Part shown: one piece after another, positions 19,629 through 28,880 of the stretch
Numbering within the stretch: the stretch's first letter is position 1
Layout of the letters: every line of letters starts with the position of its first letter
Made by a program: the position numbers and the translations under genes
Source: Palleronia pelagia
GTDB taxonomy: Bacteria; Pseudomonadota; Alphaproteobacteria; Rhodobacterales; Rhodobacteraceae
Length of the DNA: 64,000 nt
Direction of reading: 5' to 3'
Assembly (NCBI RefSeq): GCF_900110115.1
Contig: NZ_FOCM01000002.1
Location: 1-64,000, forward strand
The notes under the pieces: model-generated
Databases searched by the model: none
What the model was told of the DNA's origin: nothing
Seen by the model: the letters and a program-made list of their open reading frames with translations, nothing else

Positions 19629-20344
19629 CGCTCCAGCCGTTCGACCAGGCGCGCGCGGGCGGCGGGAAGAGGACGCTCGCCCAAGGCGGGCGCCACCCGT
19701 TCCCCCAGGAAATGGCCGGTGATGGCGAGACCCTGCATGAGCTCGGTCGCGCTGGCCGGTCCCTGCCCCAGAAGGCAGGGCGGAAGCGGCAGCAGCCGCG
19801 CGGCCCAGTCGCCCGCCCCGTCCCGCGAAACCGCCCGGCCCGAGCGCGGCGACACGTAGGCCAGGTCCTCGCGGCTGCCGGTGGCGGCGCAGGAGGTGAG
19901 GTCCAGGCCGAAGCCCAGCTGCTCCAGCAGCGAGACCTCCCAGAACAGGTAGGACAGCGGCCAGTCGGCGTCGTCGCCCATCCGGTCCAGCAGGTCCGTG
20001 CTCTGGGCGTAGAGCAGCGGCTGCTCCTCGCGCTCGGGCAGCACGAAGGCCAGCAGCGCCGTGACCGATGTCAGTCCCGCCAGAGCCAGCGCGTCGCCCA
20101 TGAGATGCGCGCGCGAGCGCACCGGCTCGACCGTGTAGTTGCCCAGGTGATCCTCGAGCCGCGCGCGCCAGGTGAAGGCCATCTGCGCGCCCGGTTGCAG
20201 AAGCGGCGCGAGCCGCCGGCCGGCCCCGCCCCGCACAACGCCCAGGTGGCGGCCGTGATCGGGGGTCAGCGCGTCGACGATGGCGCCCGATTCGCCGTGG
20301 CGGCGGACGGCCAAAACCAGGCCCTCCTCGCGCCACTCGATCAT
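19613..20344 (-). CDS. recO: DNA repair protein RecO
   Basis: 243 residues. RecFOR-pathway protein that loads RecA on gapped DNA. It begins [37 protein letters not shown], the usual RecO OB-fold start, with [13 protein letters not shown] and [19 protein letters not shown] further on. The usual zinc-finger cysteines are reduced to a single conserved pair around TSCAATG, as in many alphaproteobacteria. The start overlaps the DUF1491 stop by 4 bases (ATGA). Confidence 0.93.
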   Translation of the reverse strand: MIEWREEGLVLAVRRHGESGAIVDALTPDHGRHLGVVRGGAGRRLAPLLQPGAQMAFTWRARLEDHLGNYTVEPVRSRAHLMGDALALAGLTSVTALLAFVLPEREEQPLLYAQSTDLLDRMGDDADWPLSYLFWEVSLLEQLGFGLDLTSCAATGSREDLAYVSPRSGRAVSRDGAGDWAARLLPLPPCLLGQGPASATELMQGLAITGHFLGERVAPALGERPLPAARARLVERLERQFLA

Positions 20345-20670
20345 TCCAGCCCCGGCTGATCCAGCAGGTGGCGCCCCTGCCGATCCTCGACCTCGATCAC
20401 CCACAGGTCGGGATCCATGCGCCGCTGGCTGGCGACCGACGCGGCCACGTCGGCCTCCGGGCCGCTGGTCAGCTCCATCCACATGCGCGCGCCGGTCTCG
20501 AGGTCGAAGCTGCGCTGGAAGGCGCGCGCCTGCCCGTCCAGCGTGGCAACCACGACCAGCACCGCGCCGGCGGTATCGTCGCCGCGCGCGGTGACGAAGG
20601 CCGGGATGTCCTCGACCGCCAGCCGCCGCAGATAGGCGCGCACCCAGAAATCGGCGGTCAGCCGGGCCAA
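20341..20670 (-). CDS. DUF1491 family protein
   Basis: 109 residues. It starts [17 protein letters not shown], continues [17 protein letters not shown] and ends with [24 protein letters not shown], the pattern of DUF1491, a small alphaproteobacterial family usually located between era and recO. The function is unknown. The start is TTG at 20668-20670 with GGGGGCGG upstream; there is no in-frame ATG that fits. It is coupled to recO by a 4-base overlap. Confidence 0.85.
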   Translation of the reverse strand: MARLTADFWVRAYLRRLAVEDIPAFVTARGDDTAGAVLVVVATLDGQARAFQRSFDLETGARMWMELTSGPEADVAASVASQRRMDPDLWVIEVEDRQGRHLLDQPGLE

Positions 20671-20706
20671 GACCGCCCCCGGACCATCACGGGAAATCCG
20701 TCGCTC

Positions 20707-21612
20707 TCAGGCGCCATCGCCGAAATCCAGCCCGATCTCGGTATAGCGCTCGGCCTCGTCCAGCCAGCCGGGCCGGACCTTCACCTGCAGGAAGAGGTGG
20801 ACCTTGCGGCCCGTGAACACGGTTAGCTCGGCCCGCGCGGCCTGGCTGATGGCCTTGATCGTCTCGCCACCCTTGCCCAGCACGATACCCTTGTGCCCGT
20901 CGCGCACCACATAGATGACCTGGTCGACCCGGGCCGAGCCGTCGTCGCGTTCCTCCCAGCCCTCGGTCTCGACCGTCAGCTGGTAGGGCAGTTCCTGGTG
21001 AAGGCGCAGGGTCAGCTTCTCGCGTGTGATCTCGGCGGCGATCATCCGCATGGGCAGGTCGGCGATCTGGTCCTCGGGATAGAGCCAGGGCCCTTCGGGC
21101 AGCGCGCCGCCCAGCCACGCCTTCAGATCATCGGTGCCGCTGCCGCGCTCGGCCGAGATCAGGAATGTCTGCGCGAAGTCGTAGCGCTCGTTCAGCTTCG
21201 CCGTCAGGCCCAGCAAGGTCTTGGCCTCGACCCGGTCGATCTTGTTGATGGCCAGCACGACCGGCGTCCTGATCTCGCGCTCTTCCAGGGCCGACAGGAT
21301 CGTCTCGACCCCGTCGGTCAGGCCGCGATGCGCCTCGACCAGCAACACGACGATGTCGGCATCCGCCGCCCCCGACCACGCGGCGGCGACCATGGCGCGG
21401 TCGAGCCTGCGGCGCGGTTGGAACAGGCCGGGCGTGTCGACGAAGACCAGCTGCGCGTCGCCTTCCATCGCGACGCCGCGGATCCGGGCGCGCGTCGTCT
21501 GCACCTTGTGGGTCACGATGCTGACCTTGGCGCCCACCATGCGGTTCAGCAGCGTGGACTTGCCCGCGTTGGGCTCGCCCAGCAGGGCGACAAAGCCGGC
21601 GCGTGTGGTCAT
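20707..21612 (-). CDS. era: GTPase Era
   Basis: 301 residues. Ribosome-assembly GTPase that binds the 3' end of 16S rRNA. G1 GEPNAGKST is at residues 12-20, with G3 VDTPGLF, G4 NKID and, in the C-terminus, a KH domain with VIYVVRDGHKGIVLGKGGETIK. The length is normal. It is the first gene of an era-DUF1491-recO unit; 99 bases separate it from the divergent bciA. Confidence 0.96.
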   Translation of the reverse strand: MTTRAGFVALLGEPNAGKSTLLNRMVGAKVSIVTHKVQTTRARIRGVAMEGDAQLVFVDTPGLFQPRRRLDRAMVAAAWSGAADADIVVLLVEAHRGLTDGVETILSALEEREIRTPVVLAINKIDRVEAKTLLGLTAKLNERYDFAQTFLISAERGSGTDDLKAWLGGALPEGPWLYPEDQIADLPMRMIAAEITREKLTLRLHQELPYQLTVETEGWEERDDGSARVDQVIYVVRDGHKGIVLGKGGETIKAISQAARAELTVFTGRKVHLFLQVKVRPGWLDEAERYTEIGLDFGDGA

Positions 21613-21711
21613 GTGGGTGTCTCCTATCGGGTCAAGGCGGCGGTCTATCCCATCGCGGTCGCCTTTGCCAGAACGCTTGGCCCGGCCGGCGGCGCCCCCT
21701 AGGCTGCGGCC

Positions 21712-22668
21712 ATGGCGGGCATGCGGGTTCTTCTTCTGGGCAGCAGCGGCACCATCGGGCGCACGGTGGCGTCCGAGCTGGTGGCGCGCGGCCACGACGT
21801 GATCTGCCCGCTCCGGCCCGGTGTATCGGCGCCGCCCGGGGTCGATGCGCGGGTGGCCCGGGTGGAGGACCCCGCGTCGCTCCGCCGCGACGGATTGGCA
21901 GGCGCGCAAGTCGACGCGGTGGTGTCCTGCCTCGCCTCGCGCACCGGCGTTCCGGCCGAGGCCGAGGCCATCGACCACCGCGCCACCGTCGACGCCCTGC
22001 ACGCGGCCCGTGACGCGGGGGCGCAACGGGCAGTGCTGTTGTCGGCCATCTGCGTGCAGAAGCCACACCTGTCCTTTCAGCACGCCAAGCTCCGGGCCGA
22101 AGCGGCTTGGCAGGCCGCCGGACTCGACTGGTCCATCGTGCGGCCCACCGCCTATTTCAAATCGCTGTCGGGGCAGATCGACCGGTTGCGCGCGGGCAAG
22201 CCGTTTCTGCTCTTCGGCGACGGGCGGCTGACGGCGTGCAAGCCGATCAGCGACCGGGACCTTGCGCGGTTCATGGCCGATTGCCTGTCGGACCATGACA
22301 AGCGCAACCGCATCCTCCCCATTGGCGGCCCCGGACCCGCGATTACCCCGCGCGAACAGGGTCACATGCTATTCGATGCGTTGGGCCGCACGCCCCGCTT
22401 CCGCAGCGTGTCGCCGCGGATCCTGTCGGGGGCCGCGCGGCTGCTGGACGCGGGCGCCGCCGCCCTACCCCGCCTGCGCACCAAGGCCGAGCTTGCGCGG
22501 ATCGGGCACTATTACGCGACCGAGTCGATGCTGGTCTGGGACCCGGTCACCGGCCGCTATGACGCCGACGCCACGCCCGAGACCGGCAACGACACCCTGC
22601 GCGACCACTACGCCCGGCTGGCCGCCACTGGCACCAGCGACGCGCGTGGCGATCACGCTGTCTTCTGA
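21712..22668 (+). CDS. bciA: Probable divinyl (proto)chlorophyllide 8-vinyl-reductase
   Basis: 318 residues. NADPH-dependent reductase of the C8-vinyl group during (bacterio)chlorophyll synthesis. It has a Rossmann loop LLLGSSGTIGRTVA, then SIVRPTAYFKSLSGQI, FLLFGDGRLTACKPISD, and the C-terminal YYATESMLVWDPVTGRYD with ETGNDTLRDHYARL, all features I associate with BciA of purple bacteria. It could be a generic NAD(P)H-binding SDR if that match is wrong. It lies on the + strand within a run of minus-strand housekeeping genes. The 3' end overlaps the DMT transporter gene by 16 bases. No other photosynthesis gene is in the window. Confidence 0.75.
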   Translation: MAGMRVLLLGSSGTIGRTVASELVARGHDVICPLRPGVSAPPGVDARVARVEDPASLRRDGLAGAQVDAVVSCLASRTGVPAEAEAIDHRATVDALHAARDAGAQRAVLLSAICVQKPHLSFQHAKLRAEAAWQAAGLDWSIVRPTAYFKSLSGQIDRLRAGKPFLLFGDGRLTACKPISDRDLARFMADCLSDHDKRNRILPIGGPGPAITPREQGHMLFDALGRTPRFRSVSPRILSGAARLLDAGAAALPRLRTKAELARIGHYYATESMLVWDPVTGRYDADATPETGNDTLRDHYARLAATGTSDARGDHAVF

Positions 22669-23528
22669 CGGCCCGAGCGCACCAGCGTGAAGATGCCGCT
22701 GCCCACGATCAGCACGGCACCGACATAGGTCGCGATGTCCGGCCGCTCGCCGAACAGCACCGCCGCCAGGATCAGCGCGAAGATCAGCCGGGCATAGCGG
22801 AACGGCGCGACCACCGACACCTCGCCCGTGCGCATCGCGCCGGTCAGCGATGTATACGCCGCAACGCCCACCGATCCCGCCGCCAGCAGGGCCAGCAGCC
22901 CGGGCAGATCCGGCAGGCGGCTTTCGCCTTCGGTCAGCGTGATGACTGCCCCCGCGATGACCACCATGGCGAAGCCCGAGACACCCAATTGCCAGCGCGA
23001 CAGCCGCGGTGTCGAGGCGCGCGTGGCAAGGTCCCGCCCGGCGAAGCCGATCATGCCGCCGACGGCGAACAGCAACGCGGGGCTGAAGCCTTCGCCGAAG
23101 GGCCGCAGGATCAGCAGCACGCCCAGGAACCCGATGCCCGTGGCGACCCAGCGCGACAGCCCCACACGCTCGCCCAGCACCAATGCGGCGCCCAGCGTCA
23201 CCACCAGCGGCGCGGCCTGCAGGATGGCCGAGGTCGTGGACAGCGGCGCGAAGGCCAGCGCCAATGCGTAGAATAGCCGCCCCCCGATCTCGAAGCCCGA
23301 GCGCCAGAGCATCACCGGCGACAGGTAATCCGCCGACCAGACCGGTTCGCGCGCCCGGGCCGACAAGAGCAGGAACAGGACAAGCCCCGTGGTCCCGAAG
23401 ATCAGCGTGCCGATCCCCGCCGACGCGCTGCGCGTGGCGGCCTTGAACAATGCGTCCTCGATGGCGAAGCCCAGCATCGCCAGCACCATGAATGCCGCCC
23501 CGAGCAGGTTGGCGCGGGTGTCGCTCAC
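22653..23528 (-). CDS. DMT-family (EamA) transporter
   Basis: 291 residues with about ten hydrophobic segments in two EamA repeats: [20 protein letters not shown] at the start, and a second unit beginning near [14 protein letters not shown]. Family members export amino acids, purines or other metabolites; the substrate is unknown. The GTG start (23526-23528) overlaps the rnc stop by 4 bases (GTGA), so it is translationally coupled to RNase III. This position, between rnc and era, is not the commonest arrangement. Confidence 0.85.
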   Translation of the reverse strand: MSDTRANLLGAAFMVLAMLGFAIEDALFKAATRSASAGIGTLIFGTTGLVLFLLLSARAREPVWSADYLSPVMLWRSGFEIGGRLFYALALAFAPLSTTSAILQAAPLVVTLGAALVLGERVGLSRWVATGIGFLGVLLILRPFGEGFSPALLFAVGGMIGFAGRDLATRASTPRLSRWQLGVSGFAMVVIAGAVITLTEGESRLPDLPGLLALLAAGSVGVAAYTSLTGAMRTGEVSVVAPFRYARLIFALILAAVLFGERPDIATYVGAVLIVGSGIFTLVRSGRQKTA

Positions 23529-24202
23529 TCCAGCCGGTCCAGAAGGGCGGCGGCCGCCTGCTGCTCGGCGCCGCGCTTCGACGGCGCCTCGGCCCGCGCG
23601 CTCTGCCCGGTCTCGAGCCGCGCCTCGATGGTGAAGACGGGCGCGTGATCGGGACCGCTGCGCCCGACCTCGACATAGCTGGGTGGCGGCAGCTTGCGCG
23701 CCTGCGCCCATTCCTGCAGCGCGGTCTTGGCGTCCCGGCTGTCGGCCTCGACCGTCTCAAGCCGCTTTGACCAATGCCGCAGGATGATCTTGCGGGCCGC
23801 CTCGAGCCCGCCGTCGCGGTAGACCGCCGCGATCACGGCCTCCATCGCGTCGCCGAGCAGCGCCTCTTTCCGCCGCCCGCCCGAAATCATCTCGGACCGG
23901 CCCAGTCGCAGCACGGCGCCCAGGTCGCAATCGCGGGCCACGGCGGCGCAGGTTTCCTTGCGCACCAAGGCGTTGAAACGCGGCGCCAGCTGCCCCTCGG
24001 GCGCGTCGGGATCCGCGGTCAGCAGCGCCTCGGCCATGACGAGGCCCAGCACCCGGTCGCCCAGGAATTCCAGCCGCTGGTTGTCGGGCCGGGTGGGCGA
24101 GCCGATCGAGCTGTGGGTGAGCGCGCGGATCAGCAGCTCGGGGTCCCGGAAGTGGTGGCCGAGCCGTTCGGCGAACGCGGTCTGCTCGGCCGACAGCTTC
24201 AT
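23525..24202 (-). CDS. rnc: Ribonuclease III
   Basis: 225 residues. Endonuclease that cuts double-stranded RNA in rRNA and mRNA processing. The signature [19 protein letters not shown] is near residues 42-60, the second acidic cluster [16 protein letters not shown] near 112, and a C-terminal dsRNA-binding domain ends [22 protein letters not shown]. The length is typical. It overlaps lepB upstream by 4 bases and the DMT gene downstream by 4 bases. Confidence 0.96.
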   Translation of the reverse strand: MKLSAEQTAFAERLGHHFRDPELLIRALTHSSIGSPTRPDNQRLEFLGDRVLGLVMAEALLTADPDAPEGQLAPRFNALVRKETCAAVARDCDLGAVLRLGRSEMISGGRRKEALLGDAMEAVIAAVYRDGGLEAARKIILRHWSKRLETVEADSRDAKTALQEWAQARKLPPPSYVEVGRSGPDHAPVFTIEARLETGQSARAEAPSKRGAEQQAAAALLDRLE

Positions 24203-24984
24203 ATGATCTCTTCGAAGAAGCGGTCGGCGCGCCAGGTCCAGAAGAACAGCATCGACCGCCCGGCCGAGCTGAAGATCACGCGGTCGGCGCGGCCGATCAG
24301 GTTCTCGTAAGGCACGAAGCCCACGCCCATGGCCGACGGGCTAACCCGGCTGTCGGTCGAGTTGTCGCGGTTGTCGCCCATGAAGAAATAATGGCCTTCG
24401 GGGACGGTATAGACCGGCGTGGTGTCGAGGCTCGCCTCACGGATATCGAGGATGTCGTGGGTGACGCCGCCGGGCAGCGTCTCGCTATAGCGCTGCTTGA
24501 CGCAGTCCGACCCCAGCGCGACGCCCGCGTTCGAGCATTGCGGCAGGTTGCCCAGCGGGCCCTGCTTTTCGTAGGTCTCGACGAATTCGCCGGCGGGCTC
24601 CTGCGGGGCGGCCTCGCCGTTGATGTACACCACGCCCTGCTGCACCTGCACCGTGTCGCCCGGCAGCCCGATCAGCCGCTTGATGAAATCGCTGCCCGTG
24701 ACCGGGTGGCGGAACACCACCACGTCGCCGCGATCGGGCTCGGAGCCCAGCCAGCGGCCGTCGATGAACTTGCACATGGAGAACGGGCAGGAATGCTCGG
24801 AATAGCCGTAGGCCATCTTGTTGACGAACAGGAAGTCGCCCACCAGCAGCGTGTCCTTCATCGACCCCGACGGGATCCAGAAGGGCTGGAAGAACAGCGT
24901 GCGGAAGATCCCCGCGATCAGCAGCGCGTAGACAATGGTCTTGACCGTCTCGAGAATGCCGTCGGTCTTTTCGGCCTTGGCCAT
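24199..24984 (-). CDS. lepB: Signal peptidase I
   Basis: 261 residues. Inner-membrane protease that removes Sec signal peptides. One N-terminal membrane helix ([16 protein letters not shown]) precedes the catalytic serine in [20 protein letters not shown]; the catalytic lysine is in [13 protein letters not shown], and the [11 protein letters not shown] box is present near the C-terminus. Two cysteines in [12 protein letters not shown] are typical of the alphaproteobacterial form. Overlapping stop/start signals (ATGA) couple it to rnc. Confidence 0.96.
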   Translation of the reverse strand: MAKAEKTDGILETVKTIVYALLIAGIFRTLFFQPFWIPSGSMKDTLLVGDFLFVNKMAYGYSEHSCPFSMCKFIDGRWLGSEPDRGDVVVFRHPVTGSDFIKRLIGLPGDTVQVQQGVVYINGEAAPQEPAGEFVETYEKQGPLGNLPQCSNAGVALGSDCVKQRYSETLPGGVTHDILDIREASLDTTPVYTVPEGHYFFMGDNRDNSTDSRVSPSAMGVGFVPYENLIGRADRVIFSSAGRSMLFFWTWRADRFFEEII

Positions 24985-25037
24985 GGGGGCCCCCTTCGTC
25001 GCAAGCTGCCGCTACATGAGTGGCCTGCCGCGGGGTG

Positions 25038-25517
25038 TCAAGCCGAGGCCTCGCGCGCACCGTAAAGGTTCAGCACATCGTCTTCCATCACGTGACCGGC
25101 CCAGTCCAGATCTCCGTCGCAGGCGGCGGCGAAATCGGCCAGTTCCAGCCCGTGGAACTGGAAATACCCGTCTTTCACGCGCGGCCGGCCCGCGGCGAAG
25201 ACCACGCGCGAGATCCCGGCGAAGCGCAGCGCGCCCAGGCACATCTCGCAAGGTTGCAACGTCGTGATCAGCGTCTTGCCCGACAGGTCCGGATGGCCCT
25301 GGTCCGCGCAGGCATGGGCGATGGCCACGATCTCGGCGTGGCGGGTGGGGTCCTGGTCCACGTGGACCTCGTTGTCACCCCAGGCCATGACCTTGTCGCC
25401 ATCCATCACGGCGGCCACGATGGGCGCGCCCTGCCCGCGCTCGGTCAGGCCTTGCGCGCGGGTGATGGCGCGGGCCAGCGTCGCGGTTTCGGCCTCGGTC
25501 GGCTCGGTTTCGGCCAT
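25038..25517 (-). CDS. Nucleoside/guanine deaminase family protein
   Basis: 159 residues. Zinc-dependent deaminase of the CDA superfamily: TRHAEIVAI supplies the zinc histidine and proton-shuttle glutamate, and LQPCEMCLGAL the two zinc cysteines. The segment after it, GISRVVFAAGRPRVKDGYFQF, is closer to guanine-deaminase-like enzymes than to tRNA adenosine deaminase TadA, but the substrate is not settled. The start ATG at 25515-25517 is favoured over in-frame codons in the upstream gap. It lies between acpS and lepB on the same strand. Confidence 0.85.
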   Translation of the reverse strand: MAETEPTEAETATLARAITRAQGLTERGQGAPIVAAVMDGDKVMAWGDNEVHVDQDPTRHAEIVAIAHACADQGHPDLSGKTLITTLQPCEMCLGALRFAGISRVVFAAGRPRVKDGYFQFHGLELADFAAACDGDLDWAGHVMEDDVLNLYGAREASA

Positions 25518-25670
25518 TGCTGTGATCCTTGTCCTGATTGCCACGACGAACGCGGGTGCCCGGGCCCGGTTCCCGCCGTCACGCGGCGGCCCCGCCCCCT
25601 CCCCCTTGTTCCGAAATGCGCCGGAGAGCGCGCGAGGCAGCGCCTCTCGCATTGGCGCCAGCCGGTCCGC

Positions 25671-26087
25671 TCAGGTGGTTGCCGAGGCGCCGATGGGCCG
25701 CGCCTCGATCACCACGAAGGCCTGTGCCCAGGGGTGATCGTCGGTCAGCGTCACGTGGATGATCGCCTCGTGCCCCGGCGGGGTCATGGCGGCCAGGCGA
25801 TCCGCCGCCCAGCCGGTGACATGCATCACAGGCTGGCCGGTGGGCAGGTTGCTGACGGCCATGTCCTTCCACGCGATGCCCATGCGCAGCCCGGTGCCAA
25901 GGGCCTTCGAACACGCCTCTTTCGCGGCCCAGCGCTTGGCGTAGGTGCCGGGCGTGTCGGCGCGGCGTTCCGCCTTGCGCTGCTCGGTCTCGGTGAAAAC
26001 GCGGTTGCGGAAGCGGTCGCCGAACCGCTCGAGCGTGCCGGCGATCCGGTCGATATTCGCCAGGTCTGTGCCCACGCCCAGGATCAT
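25671..26087 (-). CDS. acpS: Holo-[acyl-carrier-protein] synthase
   Basis: 138 residues. Transfers 4'-phosphopantetheine from CoA to acyl carrier protein. It starts [15 protein letters not shown], with the Mg-binding aspartate at residue 8 and the second acidic ligand in [14 protein letters not shown] near 57-70, followed by [16 protein letters not shown]. The length is normal. Its start overlaps the stop of the small exported-protein gene by 4 bases, placing it at the end of the tup transcript rather than directly beside lepB. Confidence 0.94.
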   Translation of the reverse strand: MILGVGTDLANIDRIAGTLERFGDRFRNRVFTETEQRKAERRADTPGTYAKRWAAKEACSKALGTGLRMGIAWKDMAVSNLPTGQPVMHVTGWAADRLAAMTPPGHEAIIHVTLTDDHPWAQAFVVIEARPIGASATT

Positions 26088-26542
26088 CGCGGGGCAATAT
26101 CCGCGGTGACGACGCCGGTCTGCTGGTTCACCCCGACCGTCAGGGTCAGCGGCCGTGGGCCCGAGCCGTCCTGTACCACGCCGGGGATGGCGACCCGAAG
26201 CCCCCGCGCGGGGTCATAGCCGACATCCGCCCGGTCCAGCGACAGGCCCGTGAAGCCCAGGCTGTCCCGGTGCGAGATCAATCGGCAGATATCGAACGGC
26301 TCCTCCGGGTCCGGAAGCAGCACCATGAGATGGGTCGAACAGCAGGCGGGCTCGCCGCCCGTGTCCAAGGTGATGAAACGCACGGCCCCATTGGCGAAGC
26401 TGCGGGTGTTGGCGTCCACGGGGAAGACGAGGTTGCGCGCATTGGCCTCGAACGTGTCGCAGTCGCGCAGGCCCTGCGCGACGCCCGGCGTGGCGGGCGA
26501 AAGCGCCAGACTCAGCGCGATGAGCGCAACCCCTGTCCTCAT
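26084..26542 (-). CDS. Exported cysteine-containing protein of unknown function
   Basis: 152 residues. Signal peptide [23 protein letters not shown], then a mature domain with four cysteines (near 28, 67, 68, 86), including [22 protein letters not shown] do not recognise the family. It overlaps tupA upstream and acpS downstream by 4 bases each, so it is firmly inside one operon. It could be a periplasmic accessory of the transporter, but nothing in the sequence proves that. Confidence 0.75.
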   Translation of the reverse strand: MRTGVALIALSLALSPATPGVAQGLRDCDTFEANARNLVFPVDANTRSFANGAVRFITLDTGGEPACCSTHLMVLLPDPEEPFDICRLISHRDSLGFTGLSLDRADVGYDPARGLRVAIPGVVQDGSGPRPLTLTVGVNQQTGVVTADIAPR

Positions 26543-27342
26543 TCGGCCGGCGAGGCGTTGAAGGTGAACAGCTGCTCGCCCGCGACGCGGTAGCCGTCGA
26601 TCAGCTCGGCCGCGGTGTCGGAGACCAGCCAGTCCTCCAGCTCGGCCGCCAGGTCGGCGCGGACGTCCGGATGCTCGTCCTGGCTCACCGGCAGGTAGGC
26701 ATACTGGTTGAACAGCACCGGGTCGCCCGAGAACAGCAGCGCGAGATCGCCCTTGTTGGCGAAGTTCAGCCAGCTCGCGCGGTCCGCCAGGATATAGGCA
26801 TCCATTCCGGCGGCCGTGTTCAGGGCGGCGCCCATTCCCGCGCCCACGGGACGGTACCAGTCGCCGCGCGGCGCCACGTCGGCCGCGTCCCAAAGCGCCA
26901 GTTCGGCCTTGTGGGTGCCGCTGTCGTCGCCGCGGCTGACGAAGGGTGCACCGGTGGACGCGATGGCCGCCAAGGCCTCCGCCGCCGTCCCGGTGTCGGC
27001 GATGGCCGCCGGGTCAGCCTCGGGCCCGATCAGCACGAAGTCGTTATACATGATCTCGCGGCGGTAGGGCGCGTGGCCGGCGGCGACGAACGCTTCTTCG
27101 GCCGGGCGCGAATGGACCAGGACGGCATCGACATCTCCCGCCTCGCCCAGGCGAATTGCCTGGCCGGTGCCCACGACCAGCAGTTGCACCTCGATCCCCG
27201 TATCCTCGGCGATCGCGGGCAGCAGGACATCCGCCAGGCCCGAGTTCTCGAACGACGTGGTCACCGCCATGCGCATGGTACGGTCCTGCGCGACGGCGAC
27301 CCCGGCCCAAACGGCCAGAAGAATTGATAGAAAGGCTTTCAT
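26539..27342 (-). CDS. tupA: Tungstate ABC transporter, substrate-binding protein
   Basis: 267 residues. Periplasmic binding protein. Signal peptide MKAFLSILLAVWAGVAVAQ, then VTTSFENSGLADVLLP, which corresponds to the TTTSxxDSGL oxyanion-binding motif of TupA, and MYNDFVLIGPEADPAAI, a strong TupA/WtpA-type segment. Later SRGDDSGTHKAELALW supplies further oxyanion contacts. It is co-transcribed with tupC (4-base overlap) and tupB. Tungstate is favoured over molybdate by the motif; the distinction is not absolute. Confidence 0.88.
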   Translation of the reverse strand: MKAFLSILLAVWAGVAVAQDRTMRMAVTTSFENSGLADVLLPAIAEDTGIEVQLLVVGTGQAIRLGEAGDVDAVLVHSRPAEEAFVAAGHAPYRREIMYNDFVLIGPEADPAAIADTGTAAEALAAIASTGAPFVSRGDDSGTHKAELALWDAADVAPRGDWYRPVGAGMGAALNTAAGMDAYILADRASWLNFANKGDLALLFSGDPVLFNQYAYLPVSQDEHPDVRADLAAELEDWLVSDTAAELIDGYRVAGEQLFTFNASPAE

Positions 27343-28052
27343 TCCAGGATATCCCCCCTGAGGAACGCGCGGGTTTCCGACCGCGTGGGTGTGTCAAAGA
27401 ACTGCGGCGATGGCCCCGTTTCGACGATGCGGCCATTCATCATGAACCAGGCGTCGTCTGCCAGACGCCGTGCCTGTGCGAAATCATGGGTCGCCATGAC
27501 GATCCTTGTGCCGCCGTCGCGGGCCGCGCGCAACAGGTCTTCGATCTCGCGCGTGGAACGGCCGTCGAGATTGGCCGTCGGCTCGTCCAGGAACAGCAGT
27601 TGCGGCGACCGGATCAACGCGCGGGCAGTGGCGAGCTTCTGGCGCTCGCCGCCCGACAGGCGCGCGGCGGGCTGGTCCAGCCGGTCCGACAGGCGGATGC
27701 GGGCGGACCAGTCCTCGATCAGCCGGGCGCGTTCGGCGCGGCCGACCCCGTGCAGCTTCAGCGGATAGGCCAGGTTCGCGGCGACCGAGCGGCGCAGCAC
27801 CACCGGCGTCTGGAACACGAAGGCCTGCGCAGCGTGGGACTGGTCCGAGGGGCAGCCATGGCCCAGGCGGCCCGCGCTCAACCGCTCGATCCCGTGTAGC
27901 GCCTTCAGCAAGGTCGACTTGCCCGCCCCGTTCGGCCCCATTAGCACCGTGAGCCCGCGCCCCTCGACGGTCAGCGAGACGGGCCCCATGATGACCCGCC
28001 CCCGGCGGCGCACCAGGCCTTCGGTCAGGGTCAGGGGAAACAGGCTCACCAT
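27339..28052 (-). CDS. tupC: Tungstate ABC transporter, ATP-binding protein
   Basis: 237 residues. Walker A GPNGAGKST (near residues 38-46), Q-loop in FVFQTPVVLRRSV, signature LSGGERQKLATAR, Walker B LLFLDEPTANLD and the H-loop ATHDF: a complete ABC ATPase. It starts at ATG 28050-28052, overlapping the tupB stop by 7 bases, and its stop overlaps the tupA start by 4 bases. The length is the short form usual for TupC. Confidence 0.9.
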   Translation of the reverse strand: MVSLFPLTLTEGLVRRRGRVIMGPVSLTVEGRGLTVLMGPNGAGKSTLLKALHGIERLSAGRLGHGCPSDQSHAAQAFVFQTPVVLRRSVAANLAYPLKLHGVGRAERARLIEDWSARIRLSDRLDQPAARLSGGERQKLATARALIRSPQLLFLDEPTANLDGRSTREIEDLLRAARDGGTRIVMATHDFAQARRLADDAWFMMNGRIVETGPSPQFFDTPTRSETRAFLRGDILE

Positions 28053-28750
28053 CTGCCCTCGACCTCGGTTCGGCCCAGCCAGTGGGTCAGCAGGTTCACC
28101 CCCAGCGCCAGCCCGATCAGGACGAACCCAAGGCCCAGCGCCAGGGCGAAATCTCCGCGCCCGGTCTCCAGCGCGATGGCGGTGGTCAACACGCGGGTGT
28201 GATGCTCGATATTGCCGCCCACGATCATGATCGCCCCCACCTCGCCGATGGCGCGGCCGAACCCGGCCAGCGCCGCCGTCATCAGCGACCGCCGCCCGTC
28301 GCGGATCAGGGTCGCCACGCGCTGCAGCTTGCCGGTGTTCAGCGAGATCAGCAGGTCGTGATACTCGGCCCAGAGATCGCGCATGGCCTGGTGGGTGATC
28401 GACGCGATCAGGGGCGTGATGATGATGACCTGCGCGATCACCATGGCCGTTGGGGTGAATAGCAGGTTCAGCACCCCGAAGGGCCCGGCGCGCGACAGCA
28501 GGATATAGACCACGAGGCCGACCACCACCGGCGGCAGCCCCATCAGCGCGTTCAGCACCGCGATGACGCCACGGCGGAACCGGAACCGCTGGATCGCCAG
28601 GAACGTGCCCAGCGGCAGCGCGATCAGGCAGGCGATGGCCAGCGCGCTGAGCGTGACCTGCAACGACCTGAGCGAGATTTCGACCAGGTTCGCGTCGGCG
28701 GTAAGGATCAGCCGGATCGCCGACGCGATCCCGGCCCAGATGTCGTTCAT
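28046..28750 (-). CDS. tupB: Tungstate ABC transporter, permease
   Basis: 234 residues, five or six membrane helices. First gene of the tupB-tupC-tupA-exported protein-acpS string. The cytoplasmic coupling motif for the ATPase is in ALAGFGRAIGEVGAIMIVGGN, the EAA-type loop seen in TupB/CysT-like permeases, and the N-terminal part reads LRSLQVTLSALAIACLIALPLGTFLAI. The identification rests on this and on the adjacent tupA. Confidence 0.9.
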   Translation of the reverse strand: MNDIWAGIASAIRLILTADANLVEISLRSLQVTLSALAIACLIALPLGTFLAIQRFRFRRGVIAVLNALMGLPPVVVGLVVYILLSRAGPFGVLNLLFTPTAMVIAQVIIITPLIASITHQAMRDLWAEYHDLLISLNTGKLQRVATLIRDGRRSLMTAALAGFGRAIGEVGAIMIVGGNIEHHTRVLTTAIALETGRGDFALALGLGFVLIGLALGVNLLTHWLGRTEVEGRW

Positions 28751-28880
28751 GCGCCCGCCTGCTCAAGCTTCGGCGCGAGATATTCAGCCCGCCGGGCCGA
28801 CGTCAACCCGACATGCTGCGCCGCCCCGCACGGCACGGCGCAACGCGCCCCATTTCCGTCCGCCGCGTCGGGACCGGCGA

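Noticed and set aside
28767-28793. Degenerate fifth copy of the 23-bp repeat (GAATATCTCGCGCCGAAGC on the minus strand)
   Set aside because: Only the outer parts resemble the repeat; the AAAGATG core is absent.
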